Assembly: GCA_035366835.1 (NCBI GenBank)
Contig: DAOSIS010000008.1
Coordinates: 1-64,000 of the forward strand
Origin: UBA6109 sp035366835
GTDB taxonomy: Bacteria; Desulfobacterota; Syntrophia; Syntrophales; UBA6109
DNA length: 64,000 bases
Direction of reading: 5' to 3'
A program made the translations under genes and the position numbers. The notes beneath the pieces were generated by a model. It did no database searches, was not told where the DNA came from, and saw only the letters and a list, made by a program, of their open reading frames with translations. Position 1 is the stretch's first letter; each line of letters opens with the position of its first letter. Shown piece after piece: positions 44,358-52,050 of this stretch.

Positions 44358-44533
44358 GGTGCGAAGCTTCCCCGGCCTTGCGGCCGGAGAGGCTTCGGCC
44401 CTCCTCTTCCGCAGAAAGAATCCTGCCCTCCTTTCCCCGACGCCCGGCAATTTTTTCCCGCGGACAACCGCCCCTCGCCGACCAAAGTTCATAACATATT
44501 GAAATTAATTAAATATTTTAATGATCCTCTCCC

Positions 44534-44549
44534 TGGCATGTGTCTTGCT
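44534..44549 (+). promoter_or_regulatory. sigma-54 promoter of the fliK operon
   Basis: TGGCATGTGTCTTGCT is a good -24/-12 match, 25 bp ahead of the fliK start chosen at 44575. An AT-rich tract (44488-44523, including TTGAAATTAATTAAATATTT) lies just upstream and is exceptional in this GC-rich window; it could hold an IHF-type bend site. The leader would be only some 15 bases. Confidence 0.75.
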
Positions 44550-44574
44550 CCTGACCTGGCGAAAGGGTGAAACC

Positions 44575-46638
44575 ATGAAACAGTTGCCGGTGGACTTGAC
44601 TCTCGTTCCTCAGACCCAGGGCGACAGGGCGCGTCCGGCCGCAGCGACCGGGGCGGCGGGAATCGCCGGTGAACCGACGGCGGAGCGCGGAAGCACCCCG
44701 CGGACCACGGCCGGTGTCTCTTCCCGGTCATCGTTCTCGCACAGGCTCCGGAAGGCGATGGAAAAGATGGACCGCCGTGAACCGGCCCCGGAACGAGCCC
44801 CGGAACGGGCCAAAGAACAAGCCAAAGATGCGCAGAACTCTCCGGACGCCTTTTCCGGCCCGTTGCCGCGCCCCGTCGTTCCGGCAGCCGCCGTGAAGGC
44901 CGAAGCGGCGACCGGGTCTCTCGGCGCGATCCCCGCTCGGCCGGAAGGTCCGGCGGCCGCGGAAGGACAGGCGCGATGCGTACCGGGTGGAGGAAAGGAC
45001 GCCGAAGCGGTTCCTGAAAGGGGGCATTCCCCCATCGAAAGAGGCGGGCTGAAGGCATCCGGAGCCGGTTCGGTGACGTCTTCCGTTTCGGAGAAGGAAA
45101 GGTCCGCGGCGCTGCGGAGCCTCCCTCCGGACGGTCAGGCCCCCTGGCCTGCCGCTGTCCTTTCTTCACGAACAAACGGGAATCCCTTGGAAAAGACAGG
45201 CGCTCCCGTGCCGCTCCCCTGCACCGCCGACGGGCAGGGGAAGGCGTCGGGCCCGGACGGGGCGCCCGGCGCGGAGACGCCGGCGGAATTCCGTACGCGC
45301 CTTTCCGCGTCTCTGGAGACGGGGACCAAGGCGGATGCCGACGGAGTCTTGGCGGCGGAAACCGTCCGGATCCGTGGTGCCGCACCGGCGGGGGCGGGCC
45401 GGAAGGAAATCCCGGCCGGCGGCCCGGCGGTTGAATCCGGCGGCGAGAGCATTCCCCGCGGCTTGCCGCGGGGTAAGCGAGCGAATGATGTTCAAGATCC
45501 CTTCCTTGGGGATCGAAGATCCTCCGGAGCTTGCTCCGGAGAGCTTCAAAGGGCTGGAAGCCTCGCGAAGAGCCCGGACGTTGTCCCGGAGATGAAGAAC
45601 GTCAACGGCGCGCCGAAGACGGGGACTGCCGGCATCGTCTTCGCTGAAGCCCCGCAGGATCCCGGTGCGCCGGCTGCCGCGTGCGCGGCTCCGACGCGCG
45701 GGGCGGATGTCGAGCCGTCGAGAGCGGCGTACGACGGGCCCGCCCGGACCTCGAAGCCCCCGCAAGGCAGGGAGAACCCTTCCCGGGGGGCGGATCGGAC
45801 CGCTGAAAGAGTCGCGGCAGGCGGGAATCCGCCGCAGGAAGTCGCGGCGCTTGTACGGCGGCTGGGCGGCGAGGGCGACCGCCGACCCTCCGACGCCGCG
45901 GCGGCGGGAGGGGTTTCGGACGGGAAGAATCGTGGGGCCGCCGCTGAGTCCCCCGTTCCGGGGACCGCGCGGAACGCGGCGCAGACCGGAGACCTGTGGA
46001 CGGCCTTCGTGGAAGTGATCGACGAGAGCGTCCGGAAGGCCGAGGGTGCCGGTCCGGAGACGGGACGGCGGGCGACGGACACCTTCGGAAAGCCGGCGGG
46101 CCACGCGGAAAACGGGACTGTCGCAGCCGGAGACGGACGGACGGTCGGTGTGCCGAACGCCTTCGTTCCACCTTCCGCGGCGGAGCCGCCGCCGCGTGCG
46201 GAGATCTCGACGGCCATGGCCCGGATCGCGGAAGAGGGCCGCAGGCTCATCGTTGATGAAGGCGGCGGCCGGGTTGTCATGTCGCTGGATCCGCCGGAAC
46301 TGGGAAGCCTGGACATGGACGTCAAGGTACGGAATTCGTCGGTGCAGATCGTTCTTGCCGCCGAGGACCGAACGGTCCAGCAGCTGCTGCAGTCCCAGCG
46401 GGACGTCCTGGAAAGGGCGCTCGCGGAAGGCGGCCTTCGCGTGGAATCCTTCGATGTCGTTCTGTCTTCTTCGGCAGACGGAGGAAACTCCTCGTCCCAC
46501 CGCTGGCAGGCGCGCCAGGAATCTCCGGCGGGGGGCGCGGCGCAGGCCGGCGTCGGGGAACCGGACCGCGAAGGAATCCCCTCCGCGCGCCTCATCGCGG
46601 ATGAGGCCGTGGGAAACGGGATCAGTCTGTTCGTGTGA
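44575..46638 (+). CDS. fliK: flagellar hook-length control protein FliK
   Basis: This 687-residue protein is long, low in complexity and rich in Ala, Gly, Pro and Arg over its first 550 residues, as in FliK rulers. It ends in the conserved hook-length domain (VVMSLDPPELGSLDMDVKVR, then SVQIVLAAEDRTVQQLLQSQ and LERALAEGGLRVESFDVVLS). The start at 44575 follows AAAGGGTG; 44521 would lie upstream of the sigma-54 promoter. Residues about 286-325 are encoded by a dispersed repeat (45431-45549) inserted in frame. flgD and flgE follow, the proteins whose assembly FliK controls. Confidence 0.85.
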   Translation: MKQLPVDLTLVPQTQGDRARPAAATGAAGIAGEPTAERGSTPRTTAGVSSRSSFSHRLRKAMEKMDRREPAPERAPERAKEQAKDAQNSPDAFSGPLPRPVVPAAAVKAEAATGSLGAIPARPEGPAAAEGQARCVPGGGKDAEAVPERGHSPIERGGLKASGAGSVTSSVSEKERSAALRSLPPDGQAPWPAAVLSSRTNGNPLEKTGAPVPLPCTADGQGKASGPDGAPGAETPAEFRTRLSASLETGTKADADGVLAAETVRIRGAAPAGAGRKEIPAGGPAVESGGESIPRGLPRGKRANDVQDPFLGDRRSSGACSGELQRAGSLAKSPDVVPEMKNVNGAPKTGTAGIVFAEAPQDPGAPAAACAAPTRGADVEPSRAAYDGPARTSKPPQGRENPSRGADRTAERVAAGGNPPQEVAALVRRLGGEGDRRPSDAAAAGGVSDGKNRGAAAESPVPGTARNAAQTGDLWTAFVEVIDESVRKAEGAGPETGRRATDTFGKPAGHAENGTVAAGDGRTVGVPNAFVPPSAAEPPPRAEISTAMARIAEEGRRLIVDEGGGRVVMSLDPPELGSLDMDVKVRNSSVQIVLAAEDRTVQQLLQSQRDVLERALAEGGLRVESFDVVLSSSADGGNSSSHRWQARQESPAGGAAQAGVGEPDREGIPSARLIADEAVGNGISLFV
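45431..45549. repeat. dispersed palindromic repeat, family A, copy inside fliK
   Basis: These 119 bp match the intergenic copy at 18000-18106. This copy has three hairpins in a row: CCCCGCGGC-ttg-CCGCGGGG, GATCCC-ttccttg-GGGATC and CTCCGGAGC-ttg-CTCCGGAG. Read in the fliK frame it yields a segment that includes RANDVQDPFLGDRRSSG. The related peptide (RANDVQDPFLGDRR) also appears in one frame of the intergenic copy. The fliK frame stays open across it. Confidence 0.82.
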
Positions 46639-46666
46639 AAGGACCTACTTGTCGGGAGGTTGTACC

Positions 46667-47338
46667 ATGATGTCCGATGCAAGCATCAACGCCGTCGGTT
46701 CGTCCGCGACGAGTTCCGCCAGCAGTTCCAAGACAGCGACGAAGTCGCTCGGCAAAGACGATTTTCTCAAGATGCTTCTGGCGCAGCTCAAGAATCAGGA
46801 TCCCCTGAAGCCGCTGGACGGGACGGAATTCGCCGTGCAGCTGGCGCAGTTTTCCAGCCTCGAGCAGCTCAACAACATGAACAGCGAACTGAAGAATCTC
46901 GGGGTCTACCAGATGACCCAGGGCAACGCGCAGGCCGTGAGCCTCATCGGCAAAGAGATAACGGCCCTGCAGAGCGGCAGCTTCCGCGTCGAGGACACAT
47001 CGGCGAATCTTTCCTACCGTCTTTCCCAGGATGCAAGGAGGGTGACGGTCAAGATCTACGACCTCACCGGGAAGCTGGCCGATACGATCGAGTCGACCGA
47101 CCAGAAGGCGGGTCTCCAGACGCTCCAGTGGAACGCGGGCCGCTTCGGCAAGGGCGACTATACCTACGAGGTGTCGGCCCTGGATGCGGCCGGCAACGCC
47201 GTGACCGCCGATACGATGATGACCGGCACGGTGACGGCGGTCCAGTTCAAGGACAAGACCGTCTACCTGACCGTGAACGGACAGGAGATCGCCTTCAACA
47301 ACGTGGTCTCCGTCAGGGGAACGACGGCATCGCCGTAG
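46667..47338 (+). CDS. flgD: flagellar hook assembly (cap) protein FlgD
   Basis: This 223-residue protein has the N-terminal FlgD motif GKDDFLKMLLAQLKNQDPLKP, followed by TEFAVQLAQFSSLEQLNNMN, and the C-terminal Ig/Tudor-like fold (VTVKIYDLTGKLADTIE; GDYTYEVSALDAAGNAV). It caps the growing hook. GGGAGG precedes the ATG-ATG start at 46667; the second ATG is equally possible. Confidence 0.95.
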   Translation: MMSDASINAVGSSATSSASSSKTATKSLGKDDFLKMLLAQLKNQDPLKPLDGTEFAVQLAQFSSLEQLNNMNSELKNLGVYQMTQGNAQAVSLIGKEITALQSGSFRVEDTSANLSYRLSQDARRVTVKIYDLTGKLADTIESTDQKAGLQTLQWNAGRFGKGDYTYEVSALDAAGNAVTADTMMTGTVTAVQFKDKTVYLTVNGQEIAFNNVVSVRGTTASP

Positions 47339-47386
47339 GCGGACGGGAACCTTCACAAAACGATATCGCAGGAGGAGGAAAGAACC

Positions 47387-48928
47387 ATGTCGAGTGCAAT
47401 TTCCATCGGGACAACGGGCCTCACGGCCAGCTCAAAACAAATGGACGTCATCGGAAACAACCTTGCGAACTCCAACACGCTGGGTTTCAAGGCGGGCAAC
47501 ACCTATTTCGCCAGCATGCTGAACCAGAGCCTCACGGGCGGGTCGTCGGGCGCCATGCAGGTCGGCCAGGGCGTCGCCGTGGCCGCCGTCTCCACGCAGT
47601 TCGCCCAGGGGTCCTTTGAAACGACCGGCAACGCGACGGACCTCGCCATCGACGGCGACGGTTTCTTCATCCTGCGGGACGAGGAGGGTGCCGTCTATTA
47701 TTCGAGGGCCGGGGCCTTCCATATCAACGAGGCAGGTTATCTCGTCGACCTGAACGACTACAAGGTGCAGGGGTATAACCTCTTCTCCAGCGACACCGAC
47801 GAGATGTCGGATATCAGCCTGAAGAACGTCCAGTCCGCCCCCAGGGCCTCGACGGAGATCGCCTTCGGTCTCAATCTCAACGACAGCGATGTCGCAGGCG
47901 AGGTCTTCAATGCCTCGCAGTCGGTCTTCGACTCGAAAGGCGAGGTCCACTCCCTGACGTCCCGGTTCATGAAGACCGAGGCGAACGGCATGTGGGGACT
48001 CGACGTCCGCCTGGACGATGGCCTTTACAGCACCGGGCAGATCGCGAGCGGCTTCAAGTTCGACGAGAACGGAGCCCTGACCAAGATGTACACGGCCGAC
48101 ATCGGCACGCCGACGGTGACGACGGCGGGCGACGGCACGGCGACGGCGACGATCAACCACCTGGGGCAGATGTACAAGGACACCACGTCCCCGATCACGC
48201 TGACACGGGGGGCCAATGCGACGACATGGACGCTCACCGACAAGGGCGGTTACACGAACGCGATCGTCTATTCGGCCAGCGCGGACGCCGTGACGATTGA
48301 CCTGGACGGCGTCGGCGGCGCCGATATCACGTTCAACCTGGCGGACACCTGGGCGCAGAACGACACGATCGCCTTCTCCATCAACCAGACGGAGATCGAT
48401 ACGACCAACATCACGCTCACCTTCGGCGCCCTGGCCAACGGGGCGACGATCGGCGACACGTCCTCCGGCTCGAACCAGATCCTCTGGAACCTCACGGACA
48501 CCACCTCGAACCGCATCACCGGTTATGCCAGTTCCTCGGTGATCAAGTCCCTGAGCGACAACGGCTACTCATCGGGCGTGCTGAAGAGCCTTTCCATGAA
48601 GGACGACGGGATCATCAGCGGCTTCTTCACCAACGGGCAGACGGCGACGCTCGGGCAGATCATCCTCGCCGATTTTCCGAACCCTTCGGGCCTCCAGAAG
48701 GTCGGCAACTACTTCGGACAGACCGTCGCCTCCGGTGAGGCGATCAAGAACGAACCGGGCGCCGGCGGATTGGGCTCCATCATGTCCAACACCCTGGAGG
48801 TGTCCAACACGGACGTCGCCAAGGAATTCATCAACATGATCACGGCCCAGCGCGCCTACCAGGCCAGTTCCCGGGTCATCACCACGGCGGACCAGATGCT
48901 GACGGAACTCATGAACATCAAGCGATAA
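47387..48928 (+). CDS. flgE: flagellar hook protein FlgE
   Basis: This 513-residue protein has the rod/hook N-terminal motif GLTASSKQMDVIGNNLANSN followed by TLGFKAGNTYF, and the matching C-terminal helix (FINMITAQRAYQASSRVITT ... LTELMN). The central region of about 300 residues is variable and Thr/Asp/Asn-rich. It forms the hook, with FlgD as cap and FliK as ruler, both encoded upstream. AGGAGGAGG precedes the ATG. A probable terminator follows. Confidence 0.95.
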   Translation: MSSAISIGTTGLTASSKQMDVIGNNLANSNTLGFKAGNTYFASMLNQSLTGGSSGAMQVGQGVAVAAVSTQFAQGSFETTGNATDLAIDGDGFFILRDEEGAVYYSRAGAFHINEAGYLVDLNDYKVQGYNLFSSDTDEMSDISLKNVQSAPRASTEIAFGLNLNDSDVAGEVFNASQSVFDSKGEVHSLTSRFMKTEANGMWGLDVRLDDGLYSTGQIASGFKFDENGALTKMYTADIGTPTVTTAGDGTATATINHLGQMYKDTTSPITLTRGANATTWTLTDKGGYTNAIVYSASADAVTIDLDGVGGADITFNLADTWAQNDTIAFSINQTEIDTTNITLTFGALANGATIGDTSSGSNQILWNLTDTTSNRITGYASSSVIKSLSDNGYSSGVLKSLSMKDDGIISGFFTNGQTATLGQIILADFPNPSGLQKVGNYFGQTVASGEAIKNEPGAGGLGSIMSNTLEVSNTDVAKEFINMITAQRAYQASSRVITTADQMLTELMNIKR

Positions 48929-48934
48929 CCTTCC

Positions 48935-48983
48935 GTCCCGCCGCCGACGCGCAGTATGCGCCGCGGCGGCGGGACCGGCTTTT
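48935..48983 (+). terminator. probable Rho-independent terminator behind flgE
   Basis: Twelve-base stem GTCCCGCCGCCG (48935-48946) / CGGCGGCGGGAC (48964-48975), then CGGCTTTT. The T run is short. The remaining gap to motA at 49264 holds no gene, only the sigma-54 promoter at 49187. Confidence 0.65.
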
Positions 48984-49186
48984 CCGGAGATGACGGCAAG
49001 GGCCGGGTCCCGTCCCGATTCTTGCCGATTCCCGTCCGTCCGAGCCGCAAGGCCGGCCCCTTTTCCGTCAAAATCTTGACCATTTGTCAAAAGAACGGAT
49101 ATCGCCGGACGGCATCCTCCGGCCCGTGAAGCGGCGGAAGGCCGCAACCGCGGGCGGAGAGGCCCGCCCCGAACGCGCCGTTCTTC

Positions 49187-49202
49187 TGGTACGTTCTTTG
49201 CT
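49187..49202 (+). promoter_or_regulatory. sigma-54 promoter of the second motA/fliL-fliA operon
   Basis: TGGTACGTTCTTTGCT is a close -24/-12 match, 61 bp ahead of motA at 49264 and behind the flgE terminator. It could drive the long operon from motA to at least fliA, as no other clear promoter was seen in between. Confidence 0.8.
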
Positions 49203-49263
49203 CTTCTCCCGTGCAATTGTCTCCTGTGGGTCTCCCCGAGACGCGTTCATAAAGGTCTCTTGC

Positions 49264-50034
49264 ATGGATTTCGCGACGATCATCGGCATCCTGGGCGGCT
49301 TCTCGCTGGTCTTCCTCGCCATCGCGTCCGGAGGCGGCCTCGGATGGTTCGTGGACCTTCCGTCCGCCATGATCGTCCTGGGAGGAACCTTCGGCGCCGT
49401 CCTCATCAATTACCCGATGTCGGATTTCCTGGGCGTGATCCGCGTCGCAAAGAACGTCTTCTTCCAGAGACGGCGGAAGACGGCGGAGATCACCAAGTTC
49501 ATCGTCCAGATGTCGCGTGTGGCCAGACGGGAGGGGGTCTTTTCCCTCCAGAAGATGACCGGGAAGATGAAGGACCCTTTCTTCGACAAGGCCGTGGAAC
49601 TGATGGTGGACGGAATCGAGCCCGTCGACATGCGGCGGATCATGGAAACCGAACTAGAAGCGATTTCGGACAGGCACCGGCTGGGGGCGGAGATCTTCAC
49701 GACGATGGGACATTTCGCGCCGGCCATGGGGATGATGGGAACGCTGATCGGACTCGTGCAGATGATGATGCAGATGAACAACCCGAGCTCGATCGGTCCG
49801 GCCATGGCGGTGGCGCTGATCACGACCTTTTATGGCGTCCTCCTCGCGAACCTCGTATTCCTGCCGATTGCGGGAAAGCTGAAGAAGAGGAGCGCCGAGG
49901 AGCGGCTGGAGAAGCGTCTGATCATCGACGGAATCCTTTCCATCCAATCGGGTGACAACCCGCGCGTGGTGGAGCAGAAACTTCATTCCTTTGTGTCGCC
50001 CCATGAAAGAAAATCGGTTTTTCAGCATGAATAG
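49264..50034 (+). CDS. motA2: second flagellar stator protein MotA (PomA/MotA family)
   Basis: This 256-residue protein has the four-helix MotA/PomA layout: FATIIGILGGFSLVFLAIAS and PSAMIVLGGTFGAVLINYP at the start, MTGKMKDPFFDKAVELMVDG in the cytoplasmic loop, and AEIFTTMGHFAPAMGMMGTLIG plus SIGPAMAVALITTFYGVLLAN in the last helices. These features are nearer to the PomA/short MotA class than to the 285-residue MotA at 30113. It is followed by two motB-like genes, not one. Whether it uses protons or sodium is not decidable here. Confidence 0.92.
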   Translation: MDFATIIGILGGFSLVFLAIASGGGLGWFVDLPSAMIVLGGTFGAVLINYPMSDFLGVIRVAKNVFFQRRRKTAEITKFIVQMSRVARREGVFSLQKMTGKMKDPFFDKAVELMVDGIEPVDMRRIMETELEAISDRHRLGAEIFTTMGHFAPAMGMMGTLIGLVQMMMQMNNPSSIGPAMAVALITTFYGVLLANLVFLPIAGKLKKRSAEERLEKRLIIDGILSIQSGDNPRVVEQKLHSFVSPHERKSVFQHE

Positions 50035-50740
50035 GCTGCCCGAGCCGTCGGCCGGGAAGGCGCCCGTGGAGGCGTGGCAGGGCATCTATTGCTCCCTCGC
50101 GCTGATTCTGGCGGTGTTCTTCGTGATGCTGGTCTCCTTTTCGACGGCGGACGTGGACCGCGTCAGGGACTTTCAGGGGCAGTTCCACAAGGGGGGCGGC
50201 CCGGCGGCGGGAGGAGGGGACAGGGGAGACGGGCAGGGAAAAGGGCGGCCGGCTGTGCTGGATCGGAGCGATGCGGGCATGCCGTCCCTGGCGGACGCGG
50301 AAAAACACCTGCGGAAGATTCTCGCCGATTCCGGCGCCGGGCAGAAAATCGTCCTGGACCGCAGCCGCGGCGGACTTCGCGCCCGAATATCGAGCGATGT
50401 CCTTTTCGAAGCCGATTCCGCCGATCTCCGGCCGGATCTTCAGCCCTGCCTCCGCGAGATGGCGCAGGAGGTGCGGAAGGGCGGCTACGGACTGACCGTG
50501 GAGGGACACACGGACAATGCCCCGCCCCGGAACGGCGGCTTTTCGTCCAACTGGGAATTGTCTACGGCACGGGCCGTCCGTGTCGTCCGACTTTTCCTCG
50601 ATGAGGAAGGGATCGAAGCCGGACGGTTGCAGGCGGTGGGATTTGCGCAGTATCGCCCCCCGGCGGACGGGACCGCCTCCGCAAGGACGGACAACGGGCG
50701 GATCGAACTGGTCTTTCTGCCCGCCGGAGAGGCGCGATGA
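50027..50740 (+). CDS. MotB-like protein with intact peptidoglycan-binding domain but no channel Asp
   Basis: This 237-residue protein has one membrane helix (WQGIYCSLALILAVFFVMLV) and a C-terminal OmpA-like domain with all usual features: VEGHTDNAPPRNG, SNWELSTARAVRVV and DNGRIELV. Aligned without gaps to the next protein, the essential proton-binding Asp of MotB falls on Ser23. It should therefore anchor to the wall but not carry ions by itself. The start is set at 50027, overlapping the motA stop; 50003 is an alternative that adds eight residues and does not change the helix. It overlaps the next gene as ATGA, which suggests equal expression. Confidence 0.85.
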   Translation: MNRLPEPSAGKAPVEAWQGIYCSLALILAVFFVMLVSFSTADVDRVRDFQGQFHKGGGPAAGGGDRGDGQGKGRPAVLDRSDAGMPSLADAEKHLRKILADSGAGQKIVLDRSRGGLRARISSDVLFEADSADLRPDLQPCLREMAQEVRKGGYGLTVEGHTDNAPPRNGGFSSNWELSTARAVRVVRLFLDEEGIEAGRLQAVGFAQYRPPADGTASARTDNGRIELVFLPAGEAR

Positions 50741-51483
50741 GGAACGGGCCGGACGAGGAGGAGCAGGGCGCGGGGGGCCGGTGGATGCTGACCTTCAACG
50801 ACCTGGTCACGCTCCTCCTGGCATTCTTCGTTCTGGTCCTTTCCATGTCCATGGTGGACCAGGGAAAACTCACGGAGGCGACGGCTGCGGCAAGGAACAC
50901 CTTCGGGGGAGCGAAGGGCTCCCCGGCGGCGGGACCGCGCTTCGAGCCGTTCGCGCTGCCTACCCTGGATCGGGACATCGCACGGGAGAAGGCGAAGAAG
51001 AAAGGGTCGGCGGGCGCCGTGAACGGCCGGCTTCCCGGGGGACTCGACGATGAGCGGACGCGGATGATGGCGGCATTGAACGACCTGCAGGGCATCGGGA
51101 CGAAGGTCCTGCCGGAGGGCCTTTCGATCTGCCTGGAGGAGCGGCTGCTGTTTTCGCCGGGTTCCGCGGAAATCCGCCGGAAGGACGATCCTTCCCTTGC
51201 CGCAGTGATCGCGGCCCTTCGCCGGTCGGATGTCCTCATCCGCGTGGAAGGACACGCCGGGGCCGCGGCGGAGGAGGACGGGGCGAGGGAGTTCGGATGG
51301 ACGCTTTCCACGGCACGGGCGCTGAGCGGCGTGGAACTTCTCATCGGCGAAGGGGGGATTTCTCCGGAGCGGCTGTCTGCCGCTCCCTGCCTGGACCTCC
51401 GGCCGGCGATCCCGATGCCGGACGGGGGCGACCGCATTCGCCACCGGGGGATGGTGCTGGTTCTGACATTTCAGGAAAAGTGA
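50737..51483 (+). CDS. MotB-like protein with channel Asp but degraded peptidoglycan-binding domain
   Basis: This 248-residue protein has a typical MotB channel helix with the proton-accepting Asp22 (WMLTFNDLVTLLLAFFVLVL). Its C-terminal OmpA-like domain is altered: GHTD is GHAG (VEGHAGAAAEEDG), the helix is WTLSTARALSGVELL, and the conserved Arg-Arg motif is replaced by RHRGMVLVL. Residues for binding diaminopimelate in peptidoglycan are therefore missing. It complements the preceding protein, which has the reverse defects. fliL follows 14 bp later, the usual partner of stators. Confidence 0.87.
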   Translation: MRNGPDEEEQGAGGRWMLTFNDLVTLLLAFFVLVLSMSMVDQGKLTEATAAARNTFGGAKGSPAAGPRFEPFALPTLDRDIAREKAKKKGSAGAVNGRLPGGLDDERTRMMAALNDLQGIGTKVLPEGLSICLEERLLFSPGSAEIRRKDDPSLAAVIAALRRSDVLIRVEGHAGAAAEEDGAREFGWTLSTARALSGVELLIGEGGISPERLSAAPCLDLRPAIPMPDGGDRIRHRGMVLVLTFQEK

Positions 51484-51497
51484 AGTGAGGCGGGAAT

Positions 51498-51995
51498 ATG
51501 GCGAAGGAAGAATTGAAGGAAGAGGAGCAGCAGTCGCAGCAGCCGGAGACGAAGAAGAAGGGCAGTCTCGTGAAATGGATCATCATCGGCTTTGCAGCGC
51601 TCGTCGTCGTCGGCGCTCTGGCCGGCGGGGGGGCGTTCTTCTATTTCAAGATGACGGGAGACAGGAAAGCCGCCCCGGCGCAGCAGCCCGCCGCCGGGAT
51701 CTTCTGGCCGATGGATCCCTTCATCGTGAACCTTGTCGACAACAACGGCGAGCGTTACCTGAAGGTGATCATGCAGCTGGAAGTCAGCGACCAGGCCGCC
51801 GTGGCCGAGCTGGACGTCTTCAAGCCGAAGCTGCGCGACAACATCCTCGACCTGCTGTCGGTGAAGTCCTACAAGGAACTGATCGACGTCGGGGGAAAGC
51901 AGCGGCTGCGGGACGAGATCGTTATGAGGCTCAACAGCTTCCTGACGAAGGGGAAGGTCGTGAAGGTGTACTTCACGGAATTCGTCATTCAATAA
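51498..51995 (+). CDS. fliL: flagellar basal-body-associated protein FliL
   Basis: This 165-residue protein has a charged N-terminus, one membrane helix (about residues 26-48), and the periplasmic FliL domain (DPFIVNLVDNNGERYLKVIM; LRDNILDLLSVKSYKEL; VKVYFTEFVIQ at the end). FliL forms rings around stators and improves torque. It sits between the double motB and fliM. A second FliL-like protein is encoded at 62464. Confidence 0.93.
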   Translation: MAKEELKEEEQQSQQPETKKKGSLVKWIIIGFAALVVVGALAGGGAFFYFKMTGDRKAAPAQQPAAGIFWPMDPFIVNLVDNNGERYLKVIMQLEVSDQAAVAELDVFKPKLRDNILDLLSVKSYKELIDVGGKQRLRDEIVMRLNSFLTKGKVVKVYFTEFVIQ

Positions 51996-52050
51996 CCGGC
52001 TGCTGAGCGCCGTCCCCGCTCGGGCGGGGCGTCCGCAGAATAGGTGTGCC

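Noticed and set aside
44363..44402. GC-rich hairpin behind motE
   Set aside because: The inner stem CCGGCC/GGCCGG is sound but the outer pairing is imperfect and the T run is interrupted; not firm enough to list as a terminator.
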